NCBI GenBank assembly: GCA_907163375.1
Contig: CAJQUW010000906.1
Location: forward strand, 334,144-398,143
Source: Prostheceraeus crozeri
Lineage: Eukaryota; Platyhelminthes; Polycladida; Euryleptidae
Length of the DNA: 64,000 nt
Direction: 5' to 3'
How positions within the stretch are numbered: position 1 is the first letter of the stretch; each line of letters starts with the position of its first letter. The notes below the pieces were generated by a model. The model was not told the origin of the DNA, searched no databases, and worked only from the letters and a program-made list of their open reading frames with translations. This document shows, in pieces, positions 14,301 through 26,755 of the stretch. A program made the position numbers and the translations under genes.

Positions 14301-15284
14301 AGACACACACTTATTTCATTGAGGGATTTGGAGTCAGAAATTTCTGAGCAACTAGACACGACAACAAAAATGGAAGATTGCTGCACCAGATAGCCGGTGT
14401 AATAGATGCGAGACCAAATATTTGCCGACTCAACCTATGCAGTAGCCAATAGCCATTCCACCAACATCTGCTTATTCATTACTCATTATTCATCTGCTGC
14501 ATATGCACAGTGCCCTGTACATAGCACTCCCTTCTATTCTTTAGTTATCTATATAGGGTTGTTCCTAACTAAGCCAAGCAATCATAAGCTCCGTTCATCA
14601 GTCTGCAAGCCGATTCCACTGATCTAACCTCCTGCAATAAGACTAAACATTCATTGCAATGAAATAAAAGCTACTTACTTTCCCTGCTGCCTTGAAACAT
14701 GCCGTGTGCGTAGATATAAGCTGATAGCTTCGTTAATAGCGGCAGACCACAAAATTCCACGTCCAGCTGGTGCGTTTAGAAATGCGTGCAGCGTTTAAAC
14801 AAAATCTAACATAAATTTAGAAGGAATTTGTGACAGAAACATTCTTGCACAAAATACATCAATCTGTAGTTTCCGACATTGTGTCAGCATTTTCTGTAAA
14901 AGCGTTGATATTTCTAGATAGAGTGAACAATTTTCTATCCAATGATATCAAGTTTGTTGTATGTTTTTGCAGGATAAAAATAACATAATGATCACGTGAA
15001 TGAAATATGTCCAATTTTGAATTATTGCTATTTAAATACAACTACTACAATTTCCTGTAAAACCATTGACATTTCTGGTGGTTTCAGAAAATTTGCAGTC
15101 TTTTGATACCTCATACACGCTGCAACTCGCCGTGGTTAAAATAACATCATAAACCGGTGTTTTTGACATTCTCGAACAATCCACATACCACTCCCCAGAC
15201 AATTCTGCGGCATCTTTGATAAAACCAAGCATATTTCTGTAATGTATGGCTCCTATGTACCATAACATTTTCTTGGTTTTCATT
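11329..15284. other. Stretch without a recognisable gene
   Basis: Only short ORFs without domain resemblance occur, such as 116 codons at 12015-12365 (minus) and 94 codons at 15032-15316 (minus). No RNA gene or clear element ends were seen. Confidence 0.45.
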
Positions 15285-15315
15285 GTAATCTTGTAGTTAA
15301 AATAACATAAGAACA

Positions 15316-15371
15316 TGGGGCCTAAATGACCATTTCTTGTGGGGCCTAAATGTACTGGGGCCTAATTGACT
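15316..15371 (+). repeat. Three-copy GGGGCCTAAATG motif cluster
   Basis: TGGGGCCTAAATG occurs twice and TGGGGCCTAATTG once within about 55 bp (from 15316, 15340 and 15356), separated by unequal spacers. This is a small degenerate minisatellite with no coding role visible. Confidence 0.6.
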
Positions 15372-15774
15372 GGAAACCCTCTGTGGTCTTCTGCTCCATT
15401 CCCTGCTGCAAATTTATCGAATTCTCTGGTACATATTCAAAGGTACGCAATTCATCACTTCATTATGTGCAAGATTCTAAATGCAATATTTGCAGATCCG
15501 TCATAAGAAAAATGTGCACTTTCGGAGAGTCAGCAACTCATTGCATGCTGAGGTATCTGAAACTTCAGCAGTTCTCACAATGATCAATCGAAGTGAAATG
15601 TTTTCGTCTCTCATATGCTGCATCTAGCTTTTGGTGCAAAAACGCATGTACTGTAGTTTTATAGTCTATACTTAATTTTCTACTGATGATGATCGAAATA
15701 GACAACAATAGATTAAAACTATAAAATAATAAAGACAGTTTCATCTTATCACTATAAAAATATTTGGTAAAAAT

Positions 15775-16843
15775 TAGTGATGAAAATTTTCCGGAAAATT
15801 TTGAATCAAAATTTTCCATGGAAAATTATGGAAAAAATTGGAAAATTTTGGAAATATTGGAAAATTATGGAAAATTTTGGAAAATTTTGATTTTTGTGAT
15901 ACGCCCTATAATTGGGACGCTTCCGCAGCCGACGCAGGTATACATACCAATAGAATGGGTCTAAAACTCTTGATTTCATCATTATTTCGATTAAAGCGAT
16001 CGCAGCACTGCGAGTTCCGTCCGCGGATTTTTGAACATTCCTTTGCCACCAGTGGCTTGTGCTAATTTGTAAGCATTTTTGATTATCACACTGACACCGT
16101 TTGTTATAACGTGAATCTTGCTTCAGAATAGAGGTATAATTTCATGCAATGTGAAAGATCTGGAGCAAAAATAATTTTGGAGTTTGCTTGTTAGCTTGAA
16201 AGTTAAGCTTTATTGTGCGGCCTTGATCATAGTGATACAAATTATCCATATGTTGATGAATATGTGAAGAATAAGCACACAGTCCACGCAGCATTATACA
16301 TGAGCGACCATATTGGAAGACTGTAAACTCGTGAGATATTTGGAAACTAAAGATATCTGTGATGAGTAGAAGAATAACTATGACAGTTTCTAAGTTCTGA
16401 CATATTGTCCGATCTTCGTTGAGGACAAAATGCATGCACATCTTCCATTTCTACCTCATGGTTCAGATCTAGTTCCAAATCGATTTCAGATCTACCCAAA
16501 TGAATTTCAGACATTTCCAGATGAATTGGAGATTCTCCAGTTGAATCTAAGATCCTTTCAAAGTTGGGTTTCTGATAGATCTGAAATTCAACTAGAGAAA
16601 TCTGAAATCCATTTAATGTCTGATATTCAGCTGGAAAGATCTGAAATAGACATAGAGGGTGCAGTTGGTTCCAAAAGTTGGCATGCAGGGATGATAGAGA
16701 AGTTTTCGGTCTTTGAATATTACATAGTCTTTTCAAACGACTGCAACAAGCCTACAAAACAATGGCAAAAAAGTCAATCACCAGAAAAAAAATTTCAAAA
16801 TTTTCTGGAAAATTTTCCGGAAAATTTTCCATTTGCATCACTA
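15775..16843. mobile_element. Non-autonomous hAT element, copy 1
   Basis: The ends start TAGTGATG and close CATCACTA, followed inward by runs of GGAAAATTTTCC. The 8-bp direct repeat GTAAAAAT flanks the element at 15767-15774 and 16844-16851. An 8-bp duplication with a YAGNGNTG-type terminus is the hAT signature. The 1069-bp interior has no transposase. It contains a segment rich in self-complementary AGATCTGAAAT words (about 16470-16650) that is shared with copy 2. ORFs across it (153 and 129 codons on opposite strands) are products of this repetitive composition. Confidence 0.9.
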
Positions 16844-16851
16844 GTAAAAAT

Positions 16852-17442
16852 TGAGAATTCCATTCAAAAAATGATTTATTATATATCATGACTTTTTTAA
16901 AATTTAGAATGGTCGAACTGGCTCAAAACACTGCGAACGACGCAAAATATTGAAATGAACCGTCAGAAATCTATTTAATCTAATTCCTGCATTAGATTCA
17001 AATTACAAAAACCAATAATAATAATAGTATTAAGCAATTTATTCTTTATTTTATTATTATTATAAATCTCTATTCAATAAACGATAGTAGTCTACATAAC
17101 ACATACAATCATAAATGAAGAAATACTACGGTAAAGAAAATCAGTAGATATCTTAAGACTCAATAAACAAGGCAAATACAAATTGATACCTTTAGACATG
17201 GACTCCTAATCATTATGTGACGGACACTTGTATGTTTTGAGTATCCAAAAATGTGACTCGTGCGAAATGTTCTTTCGAGCATACATATTAAAATCAGGAG
17301 AATTGACGAAAATAGTTAGTTGATTCTAGTTGAAAAGTGGTTGCCAAAAATGACAAAAAGTTTTTAATCTGAACTTGTGATGTTATTAGTGTTCTTTGAT
17401 CTTGAATCAAAGAGGACACAATATTTCACGCACAACCTGTGT
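16852..17442. other. Gap between two hAT copies
   Basis: AT-rich DNA with a short TAATAATAATA tract near 17020-17060. No gene or element ends were recognised. Confidence 0.5.
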
Positions 17443-17450
17443 GCATCGAG

Positions 17451-18685
17451 TAGTGATGAAAATTTTCCGGAAAATTTTGAATCAAAATTTTCCATGGAAA
17501 ATTTTGGAAAATATTGGAAAATTTTGGAAAAAATCGGAAAATTTTGGAAAATTTTGAAAATTCTGATTTTTTGTGATAGGCCATGCTTTGACCGCTTCCA
17601 CAGCCGAGGCAGCTACACACCAATAGAATGGGTCTATAAAACTGGTGAGTTTGATCATTATTTTGAATAAAACAATTTTGAAAAATGAAGAAATTTGAAT
17701 TTTTGTGATATAATGTTTACGTTTTCTATCACAGCTGAGGCATAGACACATCAATAGAATTATTCTAAAAATCTTGATTTCATCATATCATTTTGATTAA
17801 AATAATCGTAGCAATACGAATCCCGCCCGCGGATTTTCGAGCATTCCTTTGCCAGCAATTGCTTGTGGCAATTTGTTGACATTTTTAATATTATAACACA
17901 GACATCTTTTGGGACAACGTGAATTTTTTCCTTTACATAGGGGTATAATTTCAAGCATTGTGAAAGATCTGGAGCAAAAATAATGCACTTTATTTGGGAG
18001 TTTGTTTATGGCTTGAAAGTTAAGCTTTATTATGCAGCCTTGATTGCATTGGCAATGATACAAATTCTCCATGTGTTGATGAACATGTGAAGCACAAGCA
18101 CACAGTCCAATACACCATTATACATGAGCGACCATATATTGGAAGATATATAAAGACTGTATAACTCGTGAGACATTTGGAAACTAAAGATATCTTTGAT
18201 GATTAGAAGAATATCTATATGATAGCTTCTAACTTCTGGCGTATTGTCCGATATCTTCGTGGAGGACAAACTACACATTCCATTTCCAGCTGGTTCAGAT
18301 GGTTCAGATAGTTCCCAATCGATTTCAGATCTACTTAAATGAATTTCAGACTTTTCCAGATGAATTGGAGATTCTCCAGTTGAATCTAAGATCCTTTCAA
18401 AGTTAAGTTTCTGACAGATATCTGAAATTCAATTAGAGAAATCTGAAATCCATTCAATGTCTGATATTCAGTTGGACAGATCTGAAATAGACATGGAGGG
18501 TGCAGTTGGTTCCAAAAGTTGACATGCAGGGATGATAGAGAAGTTTTCGGTCTTTGAATATTGCATAGTCTTTTCAAACGACTGCAACAAGTCTCCAAAA
18601 CAATGGCAAAAACGTCAATCACCGAAAAAATAAATTTCAAAATTTTCCAGAAAATTTTCCGGAAAATTTTCCATTTGCATCACTA
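17451..18685. mobile_element. Non-autonomous hAT element, copy 2
   Basis: The termini (TAGTGATG...CATCACTA) and interior match copy 1. The 8-bp duplication GCATCGAG (17443-17450, 18686-18693) is different, so this is an independent insertion rather than a tandem duplication. The copy is 166 bp longer, mostly through an extra segment around 17640-17770. No transposase is encoded, so it would depend on a hAT transposase elsewhere. Confidence 0.92.
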
Positions 18686-18693
18686 GCATCGAG

Positions 18694-19148
18694 TGAATGA
18701 GAAAGAGCTTTCTTTCTGTATTCTAGCAATGCAACAGCTTAATTATACATAAATGACTAACAGAAATTCTTGTTAAATTCCCCTGCCTATACAACATGCA
18801 AAATTATTCGAACAATGGGAATGAGGTTTTACAAATGATATATGAAATAAGCTGCGAAAAGTCGAATAGTCGAATATACTGTGGTAAAATTCATTCAGAC
18901 AATTAAACTGCAAAGACGACGCTGCTTCACGATCAACAGATTTTATGAATGATAAAGGCATTGCTTATGTGTCCAGTCCACTGTGATTTCTGACATGATA
19001 AAAGTCTACATGATGCTGTATGAATAATGCAGAATTGATACATGAAGTTGTATTTAATCGTTATAAAGTTTTCTTCTATTCTTTTGAAACCACTATTTTA
19101 TGTTAATAGTGCGATAGGGATTTGTAGACATTATAGATTTATAGGTGG
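18694..19148. other. Gap without recognisable features
   Basis: AT-rich DNA between the hAT copy and the Penelope-like fragment; no gene or repeat boundary seen. Confidence 0.45.
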
Positions 19149-19821
19149 GTGCCGTGGCAGAGAAAGATAAACCTGCTACGTACAGAGTGTCTGCGAGTAC
19201 ATCGCAATTGTTCCACCATGAGCAAGATCAAAGATGGACTATATTTTATGAAAAAAAGATTTCTTGCAAACGGGTACCCTTTAGATATTGTTGAACGATA
19301 CATGAAACCTAAACCAATGAATGAAAGCAAAAGAAGACATAGAAAAGAAGCAAGCAGAAAACAAATATATTTAAGGCTACCGTTCATTAATGATAAGAAA
19401 AGAGTTTAAAAGTTTCCAGCATCATTTGTTTGATTTGAAGCCAGTATTTGTGACCCAGCCTAATTTGAAAAGAAGTGTTTCATCTAAAGAAAAATTATTT
19501 TGTACTAGCAATTGTTTGTGTAAGAATAATAATTTTTGTTACATGAAAAATGTTGTTTATCAGTTGACATGTAATTTGTGTGAAAGTTTTTATATCGGTG
19601 AGACTTTTCGTTCTTTTCGTCAACGTATGCATGAGCACCTTACAACTGATTCGAGTTTATTTCATAAACATTTTGTTAAAACTCATGGTATGTTACCTGA
19701 CCCTTCATTTGTGACCCCTTATATTTTAAAGCGAGGATTTTGCTAATACGATTGAGCGGAAGATATCTGAGAAGGATTTCATTTCTAAGTATCGCCCAGA
19801 TATCAATGTTTATTTAGTATG
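19149..19821 (+). pseudogene. Penelope-like retroelement 3' fragment with GIY-YIG endonuclease
   Basis: The first part (19149-19409) resembles the segment that follows the reverse transcriptase in Penelope-like elements, including FLANGYP. A one-base shift near 19390 leads into an ORF with a Cys-rich stretch (CTSNCLCKNNNFC) and the GIY-YIG nuclease core VVYQLTC...FYIGET...RMHEH, which in these elements nicks target DNA. Another one-base shift near 19743 is followed by a conserved-looking tail ending at 19821. The reverse transcriptase itself is missing, so this is a 5'-truncated dead copy. The family call rests on the order RT tail, Cys motif, GIY-YIG. Confidence 0.75.
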
Positions 19822-20930
19822 AGAAGTAGGACCTCTGAGTTATTTGTGTTTGAATTTTGTGCTATGTTAGTTGTTTGTAAGATAATTTGCCCACTGTCAG
19901 TGTGATTTCATACCCTTGAGAAAGAGACATTCGAAAATTTGGGAGTATTATATAATTTATTGACCTAAGACGTCTATTTTTTCATTACATCTACCTCAAA
20001 TTTAAATATTGTGACAATTGTATGGCTAAAATCTGGCTCAAGAAATAAAACATATATATCTGATTTCAAAAGAACGATCTCAAAATTAATACACTTAAAA
20101 GTATTTGGAATGCATGGGCCTGCGCTATTATACATGTATCTATCCTCGAATATTTACCGAACGCACAGCTCAAGTGAGAAAGTATATTCTTGATACAGAG
20201 AATTTGCCGTTACTAGCCGAAAAATAAATTTTACTTATTATGCTCATGTCAATTTTAAAAAAACATTTGCTTTGTAACATAATGAACAAGAGATTAGCCC
20301 CTGATGCACACCTGACATTTTGGCTGACAGTCCAGGTGTATATATCTAGGAGTCCATGCCTTTAGAATAGAATATTAGACCTTCTTCTCTTCCAAGCCCT
20401 ATCTCAGGACAAAGTTGAGACTCGTACCATATAATGTAGGTTTAATTGTATTGGATTTTGTTGAAATAAGATTTATCAGGAAATTGCGAAGTTGGTAATG
20501 CTAACCCAATAAATGTGCTTAAAATGTTTCTTATTTGATAGAATCAATTTTAGCTTCCTGAAGCCGAACTATTTTTTTAATACATCGTACTCTTATTTTC
20601 ATTTTTTGTCTTCCAGAATCCCTACACCGTCGATAAGTCGATGAGAACGTCGAGAAAGCAGAGGTGAAAAATCCCATTTACTTTACGCGAATGACCTGAA
20701 CTGTGGAAGAAAGAACAGGAGGCGCCTGTGGGCTGTATGAAGCATACTATAATAAATATTGAAGTGAAGTACAGTTGCTCTCGTTGTTCCGCTCTTGTTT
20801 CATGGGTGATAAGAAAGTGAGGAAGAGGTGGAAGGAGAAGTAAGAGGCTCCAGTGATATCAAACTTATGATATTCTTTTTGCTATAATACAGAAAGGGCA
20901 TGACGAATTAACCAGCAGTATATAAAACAA
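19822..20930. other. Gap without recognisable gene
   Basis: No domain-bearing ORF. GT/AG-like signals are present but connect nothing recognisable. Confidence 0.45.
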
Positions 20931-20939
20931 AATTTTGAT

Positions 20940-21085
20940 CGGTGTCGGGTGAGCGTTGGCGTGTATTGGGCGCGTATTGGGTGAGTGTTGGCAACTCATG
21001 TTGGGCCGATACAAATGCGCTGGGCCACTTTGCTTATCAGGCCAACATCAGATGGATGACATTGGGCCGACATTGGGCTTACATT
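20940..21085 (+). repeat. Degenerate TTGGGC/GGCCAAC minisatellite-like tract
   Basis: The words TTGGGC, GTTGGC, TTGGGCCGA and GGCCAACA recur in both orientations over about 145 bp. The short ORFs across it are repetitive noise. The unit is too diverged to define a period by eye. Confidence 0.4.
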
Positions 21086-21092
21086 TCTTTTC

Positions 21093-21600
21093 TCATGCCT
21101 TTATTTTTCGTCGTAGGTTCCTGACAGAACGGCGAAGATGTTCAAGTCGACGAATTCTCGTTTTCTCTTTCGCCACACGCTTCGAAGTAGAACAGATATA
21201 TAGTCCATGGTCATGAAGAACTGCTGCCCGGAGTCTTTTGAGTGTCATTCTTCGAATACGCACTCCTAGGCGATGTTTCACTATCGTTCGTCGTTTTACT
21301 TCTTTTGTAGTGATGAGATGTTTCGGAAATTTGAACAAATATGGAACCGAGTTTTTCTTTAGTCGACGTCTGCAAAGATTTTCAGTGAAGTCGGTAGGAA
21401 GAAAAATCATTACTACAAATCCTAGAATATTCTGTAGGTTTAAAGTTTTCTCTTCGCATAGCGGATTGCCATTTCTTCAGAAAAATACCATCTTTCAAAG
21501 GAAATTTGATAAAAGTTGCATCTTGATGTCCGTCGGTAGTTGATGTTCGACGTCGGACTTGTCGGTTTGTACAATTATATGCGGAACAGCTGACAACCAT
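21093..21600 (-). pseudogene. THAP zinc-finger protein remnant, frameshifted
   Basis: From the ATG at 21600 the protein begins MVVSCSAYNC and shows the THAP pattern: C-x4-C, FIKFP, the invariant Trp in KKWQSAMRR, a conserved Pro (NFKP), and ICSNDF where the family has C-x2-H followed by F. The expected His is Asp here, so a zinc ligand is lost. The frame stops at 21382. A one-base shift in the T-rich stretch near 21400 continues into RRRLKKNSVPYLFKFP, the usual post-THAP segment, then a basic, possibly coiled-coil tail ending at 21093. THAP domains bind DNA in host regulators and P-element transposases, and I cannot tell which source this is. An intron instead of a frameshift is possible but not supported by good splice sites. 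Confidence 0.7.
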
Positions 21601-23122
21601 ATTTGGCGCTTAGTGCAGTTGATGTGATGAATGTGAATTATGATAACCGAACTATCGACTGGGAACCTTAAACTACATTGTTTAGGGCTACTGTATTATC
21701 TTGCTCGTGCCGGTAACGCTGAGTCATTCATTCTTGCCCTCTTATTCGCCGCACTGATCATTTGCGCGCATGAACGCATTATAGTCCGGGAGCTAGCGGG
21801 AACTTGTGCAGGGAATGAGGTGTAACTGCAAATTTTAACATAGAAATTTCAGGAAAATTGTTGATATACTTTAACGAAAAGTGTCTGTTTGTACACTTTA
21901 CTTCATCCTCTGTCACTGAATGATAACTCATTTGAAAGATCATGATCTGTAGATGATTTCTATAATAACCAGTTCAACAAAATACCAATTTGTGTAACTT
22001 TCATGAGCAAAAATTCGAAAAAATGGAGTCAACACCTTAAATGTCACAATTTTACCACTGGAAATACATAGGATTGTGTTATCCTCTCTATTTCTGAAAA
22101 AGCAAGTGATCTGATCCGGCAGACGCAAAGTTTTGCAGTAGGTTAGAGGTGTACTATGCTATGCGAAAGTTTTATGTACTACCTCGTTCCCTGCTAGCTC
22201 CCGGACTATTATCGTTGTCTCAATGCAGACAAGTGAGCGATCTAGACTCTATTGTTATATATCTATGGTTCACGTCACTATCAGACATTTTGTCATGGCT
22301 GCTCCCAACACCACAGCTGGTGAGTGAAATCATGATTTTTTATAGTTCTTATGTTACGGGCTTTAGAAATATCCGTCTCAGGTAAAATTGGATGACCAGA
22401 ATTTTTGTATGACTAATTGATGACCATACTTCACTCTTTGAAAATCGATAACAGTTGCACATTGGAGACATAGAGAGACATGCCCATCTTTATATTGTTG
22501 TTAGAGGACAACATCATGCATCAATGATGCAAAAAATATGAGTGGCAATTGTCATTAGAGAGGATTTTTTGCCATAGAAATGAACAGAAAATGAATGAAT
22601 TGAGACTCCGACTTACATTAGTGATTTGCTTATACTTATTTCAAATGATTTCGAAGACTATGATGCATGCTCTTATAAGTCTACATGTACATGCATTGAC
22701 ATGTTCCTCATGCACATGGGGATGTGATTAGATCGTAGGATTTGTACAATGCAGATTAGCTTTGAACACATGTTGCTTTCACTAACAAGCTATTCATGAA
22801 AAAGTAGATCTTAGAAATATCACATGCATTTACTAGAATACTCATATATTATTATACATGTAGGCCTATTACATGAAGTAGCCATATATCAGCGGAATTA
22901 ACCACAATAATGGCTGGTTAGCCTACATCATTGCATGCTTCTACTGACTGCTTCGGTCGTGTCAGCTCTTATTATACCTAGGTCCTATGCATGCCTATAA
23001 GGCTGCTAGGTGCATCGATTAGTCTACTGATTTTCCTTTTTCGCTTTAGACTGCGAAAACGAATGCCGCTATCGTCTCCGACCGGTGCGCTTCACAGTTG
23101 CGGACTTCAAGACAAGGCTGTG
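21601..23122. other. Gap without recognisable gene
   Basis: Short ORFs only. ACATGTA and AGGCCTA words are common around 22660-22960. No end of the downstream piggyBac copy could be found here. Confidence 0.45.
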
Positions 23123-24852
23123 ATGGAGAGACGACACATTGTAGTTGTTGACGAGGACGACGAAGAATTGCTACTGAATTCCAACACTGTCAATATTTTG
23201 TCTGCCAGTGGTGATGATGCTCCTGAAGAATCTGTGACTCTCGATGATGGTGAATCTGATCCCATGCCTTCTGAGGAATTTGTAGGTCTTTCAACGAGTG
23301 ATTTTCGATGGAGGCGCAAAAAACCATTCATTGAGAATACTGAGTTCAAAGGTGCTGAATTCAAAACACCAGACCGCCTATTGTCAGCTTTTGATTATTT
23401 TAGTCGCTTCATTGATCAAGACCTCATAGATCATGCAACTTTTCACAGTAACATGTATTCTATCCAACAAACTGGACAGAGTAGAAACATAACATCTCAT
23501 GAGATAGCAACTTACCTAGGTATCTTACTTCGAATGGGTCTTGTGCGTCTTCCTCAGTACAGAATGTATTGGGGACGAGAATGTAGGATTCCTATTATTG
23601 CTGATAATATGACTGTTAATAGGTTTGACCAATTGAAAAGGTTTATTCATTTTATGAATAACGAGGAACTCTTGAAACCTGGAGATGCAGGCTACGACCG
23701 TCTGCAAAAGGTTCGACCACTATTGGCTTCTTTTTCAGAAAAGTGCAGAGGTATTGAACAGGAAGAAAACCAAAGCATCGTCGAACAAATCATTTCGACG
23801 AAGGCAAGATCTTCTCTGCGACAATACCTCCCGAAGAAATTACTCACAAATGGGGTTACAAAGTATGAGCACGATGTGGGGTTGCCAGCATACTATATGA
23901 CTTCGAAGTATATTGTGGCAAAAACGGACGACAAGATGGAAGAGTGGAGTCCGTTATTTTTAGATTTTCTGAAAACCTACCACGATCTAGATGAACCACA
24001 AGATTTTTTTCGATAATTTCTTCAGTACCGTATCAGTTATCCAGAAACTTCATGCTGAGGGAGTATTGTGCCTAGGTACTGTCAGGAATAACCGCTTGAT
24101 AGGAGCCGATCGTGTTTTGAAATCCCGTCAGCAGTTGGAATCGGAAGGTCGAGGGTCTTTCGATTATTCTACTGATGCAAATTCTGGAGTCTGTGTGGTA
24201 AGATGGATGGACAATGGCTTGGTACAATTGCTATCTTCATTCATTGGTCCTGACGAGGATGATAGAAAGGTTTGTCGTTGATCAGCGAAAGAGAAGAAGA
24301 AAATTGAAATAAAAGTTCCAAAAATGGTAACACAATAAAATCTGCATATGGGCGGTGTAGATCTGTGTGATATGCTTATGTCCCTATATCGCATATCACT
24401 GCGATCATCAAAGTGGTACATGCCAATATTTCATTATGGGTTGAACGCTGCTGTTGTGAACTCATGGCTTCTCTATCGGAGAGATTACGCATTACTTGGT
24501 GAACCTGAAGGAAAGCAGTTGTCATTATTGCAATTTCAAAGTGAAATTTCAGAGGCATTGATCCTTTCGAACAAAGTGACAACACCGAAAAGAATTGGAC
24601 GTGGGCGACCTCCGCTCTCAAGCTCACCGTTCAATCAATTGTCTCCTTCGCCAAAGCGACAAAGAAACTTCTGTGTTAGAAGTGTCGATGTTCGATTTGA
24701 TGGCACATCCCATTGGCCCGTGTTTGTTGAGAAGCAACAAAGATGTGCGAATTGCCCCAAGGGTTACACATATGAAGTGTTCTAAGTGCAATCGTCATCT
24801 CTGTTTACAAAAATGTAGAAATTGTTTTACTGACTATCACACATCCGAATAG
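23123..24852 (+). pseudogene. Decayed piggyBac (PGBD-type) transposase
   Basis: From a likely start at 23123 there is an acidic N-terminus, the piggyBac core and a C-terminal Cys-rich zinc domain (CANC...CSKC...C..CF..YH) ending at 24852. PiggyBac transposases use three aspartates. The first position reads IVEQIIS, where the family has an Asp before EQ, so it is lost. The second is kept in FFDNFFST (about 24010) and the third in MGGVDLCD (24348). Breaks are a frameshift near 23843, an in-frame TGA soon after in the shifted frame, another frameshift near 24000, and a TAA just before the MGGVD block where a Tyr codon is expected. The copy cannot encode an active enzyme. A plausible right end is ...GTAGGAAAGGG followed by TTAA at 25358-25361; no left end was found. 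Confidence 0.88.
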
Positions 24853-25361
24853 GATTCCATACTGTATCTCAGCCTCTTGGTGTCTTGGATCTATGGGCCT
24901 AGACCTTTCTACATATAAATGACAATTCTCACCTTTTTAAGCTTGGATTTGTGTGCCGCGTATGTCAATATCTACATGTACATGTACTTGATAAATTGCT
25001 ATTCCAAATGTTTGCAAGAATAATTGTCTTGAGAATGTGAGTTTGCTTTTTAAGTAAGATTGCTTGTATGAAAATGCTAATAAACTATTAAAAAACCTTC
25101 TAAAGCTTTCACTTTTCTTTATCGAACCAGAACAGGCGTCGAATTGGTGTGTCTGTATATGATGCAAACGAGTGTTGAATTTTTCATGTTGCCACCGGTG
25201 CTGCATGCTGTCGTTGTAGAACAACACTAAAAAAATCAGTAAATTCGAAATAGTTATTCAAATATTTGCCATTTTATCATCGAACTACCCAAGTATGATT
25301 GAATAAAACCCTAAAAAAATTTTTATGGTCATTTTTTTAATTTCATGTAGGAAAGGGTTAA

Positions 25362-26751
25362 GCCATGCGCATCCTTATTGGAAAACGGCCAATAAAGATT
25401 CATCGTTTCAAACGGTATTGAGCCGCCTGTTCCCGTCGTTTTGGGAAGTCGTCCCGACATCTCTTTCTCTGCTTCCTATGACTCTCTTCCCCTCCATTGG
25501 TGTCCAAGTGGTGAGTTTCGCTGTCCATCTTCCATCATCCCGCCTACACGCATCCTTTACGTGGCCCGCCATTTCCATTCTAGTTGACGAGCGTCCTGAA
25601 CCACGTGCGTCATGTCCGTTTTTCTCCTGATAACTTCATTTTTGATTCGATCTTTTCTGGTAATGCTGAGAATTCGCCGCTCCATCGCACGCGTCACGAC
25701 TAGTTTTTCCTCCAATTTCCTCCCCGAGACTAACCGACTTACTTGAACTTATAAATGTTTATAAGCGCTTATAAGTTTATGATTAATTTACAAACAGTTT
25801 AATGTACTTATAAAATTTACTAAACATTATAAATCATAAAACTGCTTATAAATTTTACAAATAATTTGTAAATGTATGATAACTTTTATCCTCTAGTTAA
25901 TAGATATAGGCAACTGTCACATAATTTACTTTCTGTTTCATAAGTGTTAGATTGTAAAAACATGTCACTTCGACTTCAGTTTCTTTCCAATACTTTTACA
26001 ATAATATGATAAATTATCACAATTATATTAAAAAAACTGTCAAATCTGTGTAGTTGTTACCAAGACCGCGAGGTGTTGCTCTAATAAGTCTCACGTGAAT
26101 ATCATTGTCAATTTCCTCAGTATATTTTCGATGTATATAATCAGCATATTTTCGGTATGTTGGACACTTCTTACACATACTTCTAAATGGAGATATAGCC
26201 GCATCATATTTTGACATCACTTGAAAATCGACATTACACTAAAAAATCTCTGATATGAGTATTCATGTGTATGAATGTCGGGATTATTTTCTTCGGTCTA
26301 ATGAATCATTCCACTCTCCACTATGCATGATAGTTTGTGATCAAATAGAATTAATTTGTTTTATCCATGGAAAATTAAATTACTTTCAATTTTAGTATCG
26401 TTTCATAAAGCATGTGTATCTTCGCTACTTCCCAAGCAATTGTATTCTGAAAAGTCAGGGTGAATCAGCATTAAACCATGCAAATTCAGTAAAATCATTT
26501 CATTACAATATTTTCCGTCTAAATCAGTGTTAAACTGAACAAGATTCAGTAAGATTTAACTTGATTTATTTTACTTTGTCATTCTGCAAGATAACTATTT
26601 AGATTTCGGTTTGATTTTGCCTGAAATTTATGTGTGCTACGAATCAGGAAGAATAAGATCATGTTTTGAAAAAAAAGATTCAGCCGTATTTTAAAAGTAA
26701 GTTGTAATACGATTTTCCCTGAAATATCAGGAATTAGAATGATTTTTACAA
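25362..26751. other. Gap; AT-rich inverted TTATAAG words
   Basis: Between 25740 and 25880 the words TTATAAAT, TTATAAG and their complements recur many times, as they do at 30880-31040. No ORF with recognisable domains. Confidence 0.4.
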
Positions 26752-26755
26752 TTAA

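Noticed and set aside
16142-16891. Overlapping 129- and 153-codon ORFs
   Set aside because: They lie on opposite strands over an AGATCTGAAAT-rich repeat inside a non-autonomous hAT element; simple composition explains them.
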